From: Lachnospiraceae bacterium NE2001
Lineage (GTDB): Bacteria; Bacillota; Clostridia; Lachnospirales; Lachnospiraceae
Assembly: GCA_900110635.1 (NCBI GenBank)
Contig: FOEK01000011.1
Location: 1 to 64,000 of the forward strand
Reading direction: 5' to 3'
DNA: 64,000 nt
The notes beneath the pieces are model-generated. The model had not been told where the DNA came from. It saw only the letters and a program-made list of their open reading frames with translations, and made no database searches. Shown one piece after another: positions 6,737 through 15,132 of the stretch (position 1 is the stretch's first letter; every line of letters starts with the position of its first letter). Position numbers and translations under genes: made by a program.

Positions 6737-7417
6737 ATGGATAAATTGAAACTATCAGATTTATTAGCTGCAAAGTTCCAGGAGTGTCTGAAGTCTGGAG
6801 AAGGTTTTAAACCTGTGTATTATCCGCATATTCCTGATGCTAAAATATCGAAAGCAGAAAAGAACTTTGTAAAATATAAAGATAACAATGAAACTATGAT
6901 AATGCTGTACGATACATCTCTTTTTGAAAGAGGGAAGAATGGTATGGCATTTACGGATAAGGCGGTTTATTTCAAGGATATGATAGGAGACTCTAGGGTT
7001 TGCAGATATTCTGACTGGCGAAGGGATAAGGACGATCTAGGCAAGATATTTGAAATATCCGAGGGAAATGCTTTCTTCCTGATACCGTTCCTTAATAATC
7101 TGATGAACGAAATCAGTATAATGCTCGAGTATGAGGTGGAGACAGAGGGTGAGACTTCGGTTGAGACTGAGGCAGAGGCTGTGACAGAAGAATTGAAAGG
7201 GGCTTTAGAAGAATCCGAAGAAAAATCTAAAGAAGAGGACTCGGATGACGACGATGAAGAAGATGATTCCAACGAAGAGGAATCAGATGATGAAGAGTCA
7301 GATGATGAAGCAAAGGATAAATCTGGCAAAAGGAAGAAGGGCGGAAGCGGTTCTTCTCTAGAGGCTCTGTTGGGCGTTGCAGATATTTTAATGGATGTGT
7401 TTGAAGATCCTACGTAA
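6737..7417 (+). CDS. Hypothetical protein with a long acidic tail
   Basis: 226 residues, family not recognised. Residues 1-130 form a compact globular region (NNETMIMLYDTSLFERG, then MAFTDKAVYFKDM) resembling the small beta-rich 'is this stored value used' domains found in many Firmicute hypotheticals. Residues about 138-195 are almost pure Glu/Asp/Ser, a disordered acidic linker. They are followed by a basic cluster (GKRKKGG) and a short C-terminal helix ending DILMDVFEDP. No signal peptide or membrane segment is seen. It is a single-gene unit ending in the terminator at 7451. Confidence 0.6.
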   Translation: MDKLKLSDLLAAKFQECLKSGEGFKPVYYPHIPDAKISKAEKNFVKYKDNNETMIMLYDTSLFERGKNGMAFTDKAVYFKDMIGDSRVCRYSDWRRDKDDLGKIFEISEGNAFFLIPFLNNLMNEISIMLEYEVETEGETSVETEAEAVTEELKGALEESEEKSKEEDSDDDDEEDDSNEEESDDEESDDEAKDKSGKRKKGGSGSSLEALLGVADILMDVFEDPT

Positions 7418-7450
7418 GTTTTGGAGAAACATTTCACTTAAATGATAATA

Positions 7451-7475
7451 AGCAGTGATTATTCACTGCTTTTTT
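7451..7475 (+). terminator. Intrinsic terminator
   Basis: AGCAGTGA (7451-7458) pairs with TCACTGCT (7463-7470), followed by TTTTT. A TATAAT at 7478-7483, directly behind it, may be the -10 box of the next gene. Confidence 0.85.
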
Positions 7476-7576
7476 GTTATAATGAGAGTTGTGTGAGCTT
7501 GGCCTTAGTGGAAGCCGGGACGCTCGATTTAAGAGTATTGTTTTAGAAGTTGAAGTAAGATAAGGTGGGAAGTGTT

Positions 7577-7816
7577 ATGGTTGAAGGTACTGACAAATTA
7601 AGGAAGAAAAATCCTTGTGCCAAGTGTGGTTGTAAACTTATAGAGTTTAAATGTAAAACTGTTCAGATGTACGATAGCGGCCGATTCAAAATGGAGGCCT
7701 ACTGCTATTGCCATAACTGCGGTTTCAAAGGACCGGTTGTTACAGAACGCTTTAAGAATAAAGAAGAAGCAGCAGACAAAGCGTTTCTCCTCTGGAATCA
7801 ATATATGCAGAAATAA
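7577..7816 (+). CDS. Small zinc-ribbon protein, Lar/phage-like
   Basis: About 79 residues with two CxxC pairs (CAKCGC near residue 12, CHNC near 48) separated by about 35 residues, and a C-terminal AFLLWNQ motif. This pattern is typical of the Lar-like restriction-alleviation/phage zinc-ribbon family, but it is too short for a firm functional claim. The ATG at 7577 is preferred over the GTG at 7565 because a GGTGGGA stretch precedes it. It is separated from the ABC transporter gene by only 21 nt, so it may be cotranscribed with it. Confidence 0.6.
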   Translation: MVEGTDKLRKKNPCAKCGCKLIEFKCKTVQMYDSGRFKMEAYCYCHNCGFKGPVVTERFKNKEEAADKAFLLWNQYMQK

Positions 7817-7837
7817 TTTTCTGGAAGGATTGAATGT

Positions 7838-9379
7838 ATGAAGAACAAACGTAGGTTGATGGGTTTATTGATGGTGATTCTGTGTACCCTTCTGTTTGTA
7901 ATCCCGGCGTATGCTAAAGAGGCTGAGTCCGACGGTTCGGGTGAGCCAGAGTTTGCCAGCCCGGATGAGATGGGTGGTGCTACAGTTGGTTTGCTGACAG
8001 GAATGCCATTTGAGGATATGATCAGCCAGAGAATCCCTGATATTGGAGGGTTTGCGTACTTTGCGTCTATGCCGGATGAGGTGCTGGCACTGAAGGCGCG
8101 AAAGATTGATGCTATATTTATAAATAATGCGCTGATTGATTTCGCAGCTGCTCATAATCCGGATCTTGTGAAGATGGATGACCATTATCTGGACAGCAAC
8201 TTTGGTTTTGCATTTCCTAAGGGTGATCCTCAGAGGGATGTCTGGGGCGCTATCATCGACCGTATGAAGGAAGATGGCACCATCGATGAGCTGTGGGTGA
8301 AATGGATGGAGAGCGACGATCCCAACAAGAGTGTTCCGGAGCAGGATTGGCCGGGCAATGCCGGTACAGTCCGTGTAGCGTGTGCAGATTCATTTGAACC
8401 CATGTCTTATTATGGCGAGAATGGTGAAATGATGGGATTCGATGTAGAAATCCTGTTAAATGTAGCAAAGGAGCTTGACCTCAAGGTTGAGTTTACTCCA
8501 ATGGAGTTTGGTGCGCTGATGCCAACTATTCAGTCTGGCAAGGCGGACGTTGCGATAGGTGATATCGTCATAACAGATGAACGTGCTGAGATAGTTGATT
8601 TTGCTCCTTATGCTCCGGCATATTTCACTATGCTGATCAGAAACAGCGGAGCTGAAACAGTTGAAGATAAGAGCTTTTTGCAGAACTTTAAGGATAGCTT
8701 TGAACGTACTTTTATAACTGAAGATCGTTATAAAATGATTCTCCAGGGCCTTGGTATGACTGCACTCGTAGCCCTGTCATCTGCGGCTATCGGCCTGGCG
8801 CTTGCCTATGGTCTGATCTTCTTACGCAGAGCTAATAAACCATTTACAAATCGATTGATATCAGGCTATAACGCCCTGATTGCAGGCATACCTGCTGCGG
8901 TAATTCTTATGCTGTTATATTACATAGTTTTCGCATCCGCCAAGTTCTCTGCAGTTGTGGTAGCTATTGTTGGTTTCGCGCTGATCTATTGCTCCAGAGC
9001 CTATGGAATCATCTGGAATGCTGTCAGTGCTGTTGACGAAGGACAGAGAGAAGCAGCTCTGGCACTTGGTTACACAGAATCCCTTGCATTTAGAAAAGTT
9101 ATACTGCCACAGTCAGAGAGCTATTACACGCCGCTTCTTTTTTCTCAGTTCATCCTGCTGCTTAAGGAAACCAGTGTGGCTGGCTATATCACCGTACTAG
9201 ACCTTACAAGAGCTGGTGATCTGATCCGAAGCCGTACTATGGAAGCGTTTTTCCCACTTATTTCCGTTGCAGTCATATATTTCTTCCTGACATTTTTGAT
9301 GACGAGAATAGCACGAAAAATCGATGTATCATTTAAAGATAAATACTATAATCACAAGATCAAGGGAGTAGATGAATGA
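7838..9379 (+). CDS. Amino-acid ABC transporter: lobe-permuted binding domain fused to permease
   Basis: 513 residues. A signal peptide (1-26, ending PAYA) is followed by a segment matching the second lobe and closing helix of a PBP type-3 binding protein ([10 protein letters not shown]... [10 protein letters not shown]... FGFAFPKGD... [14 protein letters not shown]). Next comes the first lobe ([20 protein letters not shown]... GFDVEI... [15 protein letters not shown]). From about residue 290 it is a His/Glu/Arg-type permease with membrane segments and an EAA-like loop ([18 protein letters not shown]). The lobe order is thus reversed relative to ordinary GlnH-like proteins. It partners the ATPase that overlaps its stop codon. 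Substrate is probably a polar amino acid. Confidence 0.8.
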   Translation: MKNKRRLMGLLMVILCTLLFVIPAYAKEAESDGSGEPEFASPDEMGGATVGLLTGMPFEDMISQRIPDIGGFAYFASMPDEVLALKARKIDAIFINNALIDFAAAHNPDLVKMDDHYLDSNFGFAFPKGDPQRDVWGAIIDRMKEDGTIDELWVKWMESDDPNKSVPEQDWPGNAGTVRVACADSFEPMSYYGENGEMMGFDVEILLNVAKELDLKVEFTPMEFGALMPTIQSGKADVAIGDIVITDERAEIVDFAPYAPAYFTMLIRNSGAETVEDKSFLQNFKDSFERTFITEDRYKMILQGLGMTALVALSSAAIGLALAYGLIFLRRANKPFTNRLISGYNALIAGIPAAVILMLLYYIVFASAKFSAVVVAIVGFALIYCSRAYGIIWNAVSAVDEGQREAALALGYTESLAFRKVILPQSESYYTPLLFSQFILLLKETSVAGYITVLDLTRAGDLIRSRTMEAFFPLISVAVIYFFLTFLMTRIARKIDVSFKDKYYNHKIKGVDE

Positions 9380-10467
9380 GTCTGATAGAGATAAAAAATC
9401 TGCATAAAGAATATGAAAATGCAGTTCCTCTGAAAGATGTTTCTGTTAATATAGAAGCCGGAGAGGTGATCAGCATCATCGGACCATCTGGAACAGGTAA
9501 ATCAACCTTTATGCGTTGTATCAACCGCTTGGAAACACCTACTTCTGGTGAGATATGGGTTGATGGTGTAAATGTATGTGATCCCCAGACCGATCTTCCT
9601 GAGGTAAGGAAGAAGATGGGAATGGTATTTCAGTCTTTCAATCTGTTTCCACATAAGACGGTGGCTGAAAATATAATGATGCCTCAGCAGCAGCTTCTGG
9701 GAGTTTCAACTAAAGAAGCCTATGAGGAGGCTATGGTTCAGCTTGCGAAAGTTGGAATGGAGGCAAAGGCCCGCAATTATCCTAAGGAGCTTTCTGGAGG
9801 TCAGAAGCAGCGTGTAGCTATCGCCCGCGCTCTGGCAATGCATCCGAAGATTGTTCTTTTCGATGAACCTACCAGTGCCCTTGATCCGTCTATGGTTTCT
9901 GAGGTACTGTCGGTTATCAGCAACCTGGCCAAAACTGGTCTTACCATGCTGATCGTTACCCACGAGATGCGACTCGCGAGAGATGTATCCTCCCGTATAT
10001 TCTTTATGGATGAGGGCGGTATCTATGAGGATGGAACACCTGAGCAGATATTTGAACATCCTGAGAAGGAAAGAACCAAGAACTTTATATATCGTATCCG
10101 CAGCTGGGAATATGTTGTCACGAAGGATGCCGATATGTTTGAAATGATGGCGAGCCTGGAAGCATTCTGTCAACAGCAGTTTATGGGAAGGAAGGCTTCA
10201 AACAACTGCCAGCTTGCTGTGGAAGAGATGGTGACCGGATTTATCCTGCCAGCTCTCAAGAAGAATCCGGAAAAGAGCGTAGAGCTCCGTGTTGATGCTG
10301 GTGAAGAGGGCAAGGAGGTTTCGCTTGTCGTCGATGCAAGAAGTCTGCTGGGAACTGGTTTCTCCATCGAAGAAAAGGAAGGGGATCTTTCCACGGTTCT
10401 GATTAACAAGTTACTTAAACGCCAGCCTGATAAAGAGCCGGGCGTGTTATATTTTACCTATACATAA
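9376..10467 (+). CDS. Amino-acid ABC transporter ATPase with extra C-terminal domain
   Basis: 363 residues. Residues 1-240 are a GlnQ-type ATPase: Walker [10 protein letters not shown] near 37, Q-loop VFQSFN near 84, signature LSGGQKQR near 140, Walker B IVLFDEP near 160, His in IVTHE near 195. Residues about 250-363 are an added domain whose helix [15 protein letters not shown] resembles the N-box helix of RsbW/HATPase_c_2-type kinases, followed by alternating strands ([15 protein letters not shown]); the glycine-rich ATP lid is not evident. The ATG overlaps the upstream TGA (ATGA), so the two are translationally coupled. The ATPase is certain; the identity of the tail is inference. Confidence 0.82.
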   Translation: MSLIEIKNLHKEYENAVPLKDVSVNIEAGEVISIIGPSGTGKSTFMRCINRLETPTSGEIWVDGVNVCDPQTDLPEVRKKMGMVFQSFNLFPHKTVAENIMMPQQQLLGVSTKEAYEEAMVQLAKVGMEAKARNYPKELSGGQKQRVAIARALAMHPKIVLFDEPTSALDPSMVSEVLSVISNLAKTGLTMLIVTHEMRLARDVSSRIFFMDEGGIYEDGTPEQIFEHPEKERTKNFIYRIRSWEYVVTKDADMFEMMASLEAFCQQQFMGRKASNNCQLAVEEMVTGFILPALKKNPEKSVELRVDAGEEGKEVSLVVDARSLLGTGFSIEEKEGDLSTVLINKLLKRQPDKEPGVLYFTYT

Positions 10468-10476
10468 CATATCGAA

Positions 10477-10507
10477 GGAGCTTTCTTGTTTGGAAGCTCC
10501 TTTTTTG
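10477..10507 (+). terminator. Intrinsic terminator
   Basis: GGAGCTT (10477-10483) pairs with AAGCTCC (10494-10500), followed by six T. It overlaps the -35 region of the proC promoter. Confidence 0.8.
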
Positions 10508-10514
10508 ATATAAT
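10486..10514 (+). promoter_or_regulatory. Probable proC promoter
   Basis: TTGTTT (10486-10491) and TATAAT (10509-10514) are spaced by 17 nt. The promoter is embedded in the preceding terminator. Confidence 0.65.
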
Positions 10515-10546
10515 GAGCGATATATTTATTCTAAGGAGATGATCAA

Positions 10547-11341
10547 ATGAAACTAGGAATCATAGGTGCTGGAAATATGGCTAGTGCCATAATCGGAGGT
10601 ATTACAAAGAAGGGAATCATAGATGGTAAGGATATTATATGTTCTTCACCAGTTGAGGCTGAAAGGGATAAGGCTGCCAGTTCTTTCGGTATCAATGTGA
10701 CAGCAGATAACAAGGAGGTTGTTACAAGCTCGGAGATTCTTCTTCTTGCTGTTAAGCCACAGGTTATCCCTGTTGTTGCGGCTGAAATAAAGGATGTGCT
10801 GAAGGATGATCAGCTTATCATATCCATCGTTGCTGGTAAGTCTATCGCTTGGTACAACGAGGCATTTGGCCGTGAGCTTAAGATAATAAGAACTATGCCT
10901 AATACCCCTGCCCTTGTTGGTGAAGGTATGACAGGTGTCAGCCCAGCTCCAACTGTAACTGAGGAAGAGACTAATAAGGCTTTAGAGATTCTTTCTTCCT
11001 TTGGCGAGGCTGAGGTGGTTCCAGAGAATCTTATGGACAGCGTTGTTGCTGTATCAGGCAGCTCGCCTGCTTATGTATTTATGATGATTGAAGCTATGGC
11101 TGACGGTGCTGTAAAGCTTGGAATGCCAAGAGCTAAGGCCTACAAGTTTGCAGCACAGGCAGTTCTGGGAAGTGCTAAAATGGTTCTCGAAACTGGCAAG
11201 CATCCTGGAGAACTGAAGGATATGGTATGTTCACCAGCAGGAACAACTATTGAAGCTGTAAAGGTTCTCGAGAAGGAAGGCTTCAGAGCCAGCCTTATAG
11301 ATGCGATGGAAGCGTGCGCTGACATTTCAAAGAAACTGTAA
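10547..11341 (+). CDS. proC: Pyrroline-5-carboxylate reductase
   Basis: 264 residues, the usual length. ProC reduces pyrroline-5-carboxylate to proline with NAD(P)H in the cytoplasm, the last step of proline synthesis. The N-terminal Rossmann motif is GIIGAGNMASAIIGG. The family signatures AVKPQ (near 67), RTMPNTPA (near 116), the SGSSPAYVF stretch near 170 and CSPAGTTIEA near 228 are all present. AAGGAG precedes the ATG by 8 nt. It is monocistronic, between two intrinsic terminators. Confidence 0.95.
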   Translation: MKLGIIGAGNMASAIIGGITKKGIIDGKDIICSSPVEAERDKAASSFGINVTADNKEVVTSSEILLLAVKPQVIPVVAAEIKDVLKDDQLIISIVAGKSIAWYNEAFGRELKIIRTMPNTPALVGEGMTGVSPAPTVTEEETNKALEILSSFGEAEVVPENLMDSVVAVSGSSPAYVFMMIEAMADGAVKLGMPRAKAYKFAAQAVLGSAKMVLETGKHPGELKDMVCSPAGTTIEAVKVLEKEGFRASLIDAMEACADISKKL

Positions 11342-11363
11342 TAATAATATATAGATGATGTTG

Positions 11364-11407
11364 ATCGGCAGTGGTAAATCCAGAGGTTTATCGCTGTCGA
11401 TTTTTTT
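11364..11407 (+). terminator. Intrinsic terminator after proC
   Basis: ATCGGCAGTGGTAAA (11364-11378) pairs with TTTATCGCTGTCGAT (11387-11401), allowing G-U pairs, followed by T7. It marks the boundary between the core genes and the A+T-rich island. Confidence 0.8.
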
Positions 11408-11493
11408 AATATCATCAAATAGCGATGTGCTATTTTTTACCCATCGAAACATATAGTATTATCTTGAGAATAAAGAAAAATGGAGGTAATGCT

Positions 11494-13518
11494 ATGTTTT
11501 ATTGGAAATGTACTGGTGAGATAGAAGATGATGATACTATAAAGAGATTTAATGAAGAGGATTATAGGCTGAATAAAAAAATAGAACATAATATACAGAA
11601 AATTACTGAAAAACAGTTTTCATCTGGGGGAACTTTTATATTTTTGTCTGTTGTTGATTATAATAGAGTGATTTTTGGCGCGATTACAGAAAGTATTAAT
11701 AACTTTAAGAGTAAGTTTGATAGATATCTTGAATCTATAAAGATTAATCTTATAAATATTGAAATCGATGAAGTTACTCTTAAAGAGATTACTTATCTTT
11801 ATGAAGATTCAATTTGTGAAAATTATTCAAAAAGAGGTTGGAGATTATATGATTATTTTGGTATAGAAAGTTTTCAAAATAATTTTATGTGCAGAGATTA
11901 TAATGAAAGGTTAATAAAAGAGAACTGCAAATCAAAAATATATAGAAAAGCAGAAAGGTTGTATATATGTAATACTCTTGTACCAGAGCTAGATCGTATT
12001 TATGAAGGTAAAGTATTAAAGAACGCAAAAGGCCATCCAGTTCATTATTTGATTCAGGCTGATGATATGAAAATGCTGGATGGAAGTATTGATATATTAA
12101 CAGAAGCCTTATATGAGAATAATCGAATTAGTGGTAAAAGAGTCACTTATGCTGATTATTCATTCTCATCAAGATATAGATATAATCAAATAATAGATGA
12201 AATAGATGAACTCTATCTGAGTTGTATTGGGACAACTGTAGTAATTAAGTTTATTACTAAGGAAGAATATGAGGATTCATATTCAAGTTCTATAAGACAT
12301 TATATTGAGGTGATATCAAAGACGATAAACAAATATTGTAATGATGTTTTAACAATTCTTTGTTTTCCTAAAGAATGTTCAAAGTTAAAAGGATGGTTAT
12401 ATGAGTATCTGGGAAATATAAGTATAGTAGAACTTAAGGAGGAGTTGGTTTCTGCGTCAGAGGCTAGAAAAGTGCTGAATAGAAGAGCAAAAGAGCACAA
12501 TGTTAGAACTGACAAAAAGCTTCTTGCTAAGATTGATGATGACAAATCGTATTTATTAAAAGAACTAGATAATGATTTTGATGAATGGTATTGTGGAAAA
12601 CTTAAATCCTCCGTATATCCACAGTATCAATGTATTGAGACTGTAACCAATAAGAAAGCAAGGGAAAATCCTAAAGGAACATCTTATGAAGAATTAAACA
12701 AATTGATTGGTCTTAAAGAAGCTAAAAAGGTAATTGATCAGGCATTGGATTATTATAAGTTCCAAAAGCTTTTCAAGGATAAAGGAGTTGATCAGGGGAA
12801 TCTGTCTCGACATATGGTTTTTACTGGCAATCCAGGAACGGCAAAAACTACGGTTGCCAGAATGTTTGCAAATGTTATGAGGGACAATGGTGTATTGTCA
12901 ACTGGTGTTATGGTTGAGGTCGGTAGATCTGATCTTGTGGGCAAGTATGTTGGATGGACTGCACCAACGGTAAAGAGAAAGTTTGAAGACGCTAAAGGGG
13001 GCGTGCTTTTTATAGATGAAGCATATTCTCTGGTTGATGATCGGGATGGCCTGTATGGTGATGAGGCAATAAATACCATAGTACAGGAAATGGAAAATCA
13101 CAGGGATGAAGTGATCGTAATATTTGCCGGATATCCTGATAAAATGGAAGGCTTCTTAAAAAAGAATCCAGGACTACGTTCGAGAATAGCATTTCACGTA
13201 CCATTTGAAGATTATGATGTAGATGACCTATGTCAAATTGCTGAACTTATGGCTGAGAATAAAGGGCTTTCCTTTACAAGAGATGCAGTAGAAAAGCTTA
13301 GAGAAAACTTTGCAATTGCAAAAGAACAGCCTGATTTTGGAAATGGAAGATATGTGCGAAATGTCATCGAAAAAGCAAGAATGGCGCAGGCAAGCCGCCT
13401 CTTAAAAATGAATGTCGAAGAGTTAGCCAAGGACGATCTGATGACCTTCTGTGCAGAGGATATAGAACTTCCGAAAATCAAGAAAGATACCAGGGTGAAG
13501 TTTGGTTTTTGTACCTAA
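11494..13518 (+). CDS. CbbX/SpoVK-like AAA+ ATPase with large unknown N-terminal region
   Basis: About 674 residues. The C-terminal half is an AAA+ module of the CbbX/SpoVK/EccA group: Walker A TGNPGTAKTT near residue 443, Walker B GVLFIDEAYSL near 502, sensor 1 region VIVIFAGYPD near 538, arginine region NPGLRSRIAF near 555 and a helical lid. Such ATPases remodel partner proteins. The first about 390 residues match nothing I recognise and are far more A+T-rich than the AAA part, suggesting a mosaic gene. The ATG at 11494 follows GGAGG by 7 nt; an upstream ATG at 11425 lacks one. It opens the accessory island. Confidence 0.8.
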   Translation: MFYWKCTGEIEDDDTIKRFNEEDYRLNKKIEHNIQKITEKQFSSGGTFIFLSVVDYNRVIFGAITESINNFKSKFDRYLESIKINLINIEIDEVTLKEITYLYEDSICENYSKRGWRLYDYFGIESFQNNFMCRDYNERLIKENCKSKIYRKAERLYICNTLVPELDRIYEGKVLKNAKGHPVHYLIQADDMKMLDGSIDILTEALYENNRISGKRVTYADYSFSSRYRYNQIIDEIDELYLSCIGTTVVIKFITKEEYEDSYSSSIRHYIEVISKTINKYCNDVLTILCFPKECSKLKGWLYEYLGNISIVELKEELVSASEARKVLNRRAKEHNVRTDKKLLAKIDDDKSYLLKELDNDFDEWYCGKLKSSVYPQYQCIETVTNKKARENPKGTSYEELNKLIGLKEAKKVIDQALDYYKFQKLFKDKGVDQGNLSRHMVFTGNPGTAKTTVARMFANVMRDNGVLSTGVMVEVGRSDLVGKYVGWTAPTVKRKFEDAKGGVLFIDEAYSLVDDRDGLYGDEAINTIVQEMENHRDEVIVIFAGYPDKMEGFLKKNPGLRSRIAFHVPFEDYDVDDLCQIAELMAENKGLSFTRDAVEKLRENFAIAKEQPDFGNGRYVRNVIEKARMAQASRLLKMNVEELAKDDLMTFCAEDIELPKIKKDTRVKFGFCT

Positions 13519-13610
13519 TTTTTTGAAAAAAGTAGAATGTTTTTTTAAATCGAAATATATGATAAAATATTATGTCTAAACATATTTAGTGAAATTTGAA
13601 AGGGGAATAT

Positions 13611-14495
13611 ATGTCAAATCAAAAAAATAAGGATTATTTTAATGATATTAATAGATTTAATTCAGCTATCGATTTTATGCGATTTAGTCTTTTGGGACTT
13701 TCAATAAATGATTTACTTAAAGGAAATGAATTTATTATAAAAAAATCTATTATGCGTGGTTATCGTGATGCGGCAAGTCGAGTACTAAAAAAAGGTAAAA
13801 ATACTGAGACTGAATGGAAAGATAAAAAACAGAATGCAATAAAGAAAATATATGATTATATTATTATTCTTGAAGATTGTGATAATACAGATAAAATTGA
13901 ATATAAAGATGAATCTGATAATTTTTTTAAAAAATTAGATTTTTTCTTCGATAAATGGCACTATTCGCTTTATAAAGAACTTGATAGTATTTATTTAGGT
14001 AAAAATAATGAAAAAGGTACTTTTTCATTTGGAATTGCACAAAAATGGATTAATATGACTATAAAATATATTAGTATATTTTATATTAGTATATTATATG
14101 ATTTTGATATATCTGGTATTAAAGAAATAGATACTAGTAAGATTTATAGGTTGATTAATTATTCTGATTTTTTTCATATTCCTATAGATGGATATATACT
14201 AAATGCGTTAAAAATAAAGAAAGATAATTTTATTAATCCCAATGATACAATTCTTAAAGAATCGGAAATATTCAGGTTTCCCAAGGGACTAGATATACAG
14301 ATAGAAGTTTTAAATAATTCTTGGAGTGTTAATTTGGATGCTGAAAAGTACTATAATTTGCAAAAGGATATAAGGAGATATATAAACGGGAATGATTTTT
14401 GTAGTGTCAAACTGCAAGCTAATCCTTTAGATTGGGAGTTTGAGGCTTGGATTACAGAAGCACGGAAACAAAGAGATAAGAAAATAGATATATAA
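13611..14495 (+). CDS. Unrecognised island protein, paralogue of the one at 19072
   Basis: About 294 residues, very A+T-rich. I do not recognise the family. It shares three blocks, in the same order, with the product at 19072-19821: AQKWINMTIKYI (near residue 144), FFHIPIDGYI (near 188) and NPLDWEFEAWI (near 275). The conserved Trp/His/Asp suggest a folded domain with a functional site, mostly helical. No membrane segment. The ATG at 13611 follows AAGGGG; a TTG 15 nt upstream overlaps that site and is unlikely. It precedes the HAD phosphatase and RtcB genes. Confidence 0.7.
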   Translation: MSNQKNKDYFNDINRFNSAIDFMRFSLLGLSINDLLKGNEFIIKKSIMRGYRDAASRVLKKGKNTETEWKDKKQNAIKKIYDYIIILEDCDNTDKIEYKDESDNFFKKLDFFFDKWHYSLYKELDSIYLGKNNEKGTFSFGIAQKWINMTIKYISIFYISILYDFDISGIKEIDTSKIYRLINYSDFFHIPIDGYILNALKIKKDNFINPNDTILKESEIFRFPKGLDIQIEVLNNSWSVNLDAEKYYNLQKDIRRYINGNDFCSVKLQANPLDWEFEAWITEARKQRDKKIDI

Positions 14496-14532
14496 TATAT
14501 TACAAAGGCGCATAGAAGTTATTGGAAAAAGT

Positions 14533-15012
14533 ATGAAATTCATATTCTTAGATATAGATGGTGTTCTTAACAACGTTAATACTAAAGAAAAAGCTCCTAG
14601 TGGAAATACAGGCATCGAAGATTCCTTGATCAAAAAACTAGCTGATATTATAGCTTGTACTAATGCCAGGATAATCCTAACTAGTGATTGGAAAATTGGT
14701 TGGAATATTGATGATTCACTATGTTCTGAGGATGCCAGATATTTGAATACAAAACTTAAGAAGTATAATCTTGAAATATATGGAAAAACTTATGATACCC
14801 TTGTTTATGATCCGTATTATGAAGATAGAGGCAAGGGTATTCATAAGTATCTTAATGATGTTCGTGACGTAGAGTCTTATGTAGTACTTGACGACAATAC
14901 ATTTACAGATTTTGATGAAGAGATTAAAAAACATTTAGTTCTAATTGACTATAAACAAGGGCTTTCTGATGAAGATGTTGAGAGTGCTATAAGGTTATTA
15001 AATAACAAATAA
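14533..15012 (+). CDS. HAD phosphatase of the 'Swiss Army Knife' RNA-repair type
   Basis: 159 residues with the minimal HAD core: motif I FLDIDGVLN (nucleophile Asp and acid/base Asp near residues 6-8), motif II ILTSDWK near 53, and motif IV VVLDDN near 122. It belongs with the small cap-less HAD_SAK group, predicted to be the phosphatase part of multi-enzyme RNA-repair proteins. Here it is a separate gene directly upstream of an RtcB RNA ligase, which fits end-healing of RNA before ligation. The ribosome-binding site is weak. Enzyme class is confident; the RNA substrate is inferred from family and neighbour. Confidence 0.75.
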   Translation: MKFIFLDIDGVLNNVNTKEKAPSGNTGIEDSLIKKLADIIACTNARIILTSDWKIGWNIDDSLCSEDARYLNTKLKKYNLEIYGKTYDTLVYDPYYEDRGKGIHKYLNDVRDVESYVVLDDNTFTDFDEEIKKHLVLIDYKQGLSDEDVESAIRLLNNK

Positions 15013-15065
15013 GAGAATAGTATATAGAATAAATGGTTGGTGTATAAAAAGTATTATTCTTATAT

Positions 15066-15117
15066 GAGACATTATTTACTCATATATCCATCTATGATGG
15101 ATATATGAGTTTTTTTA
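15066..15117 (+). promoter_or_regulatory. Shared island promoter/dyad element, copy 1 (before rtcB)
   Basis: GAGACA (15066-15071), 21 nt, then TATGAT (15093-15098), inside a perfect 15-bp dyad whose arms ACTCATATATCCATC (15078-15092) and GATGGATATATGAGT (15096-15110) flank TAT. Seven T follow. The same arrangement recurs at 19870, 21871 and 23671. The dyad could be an operator overlapping the -10 box or an RNA hairpin at the 5' end of the transcript. Confidence 0.65.
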
Positions 15118-15132
15118 TTGGAGGAATGATAG

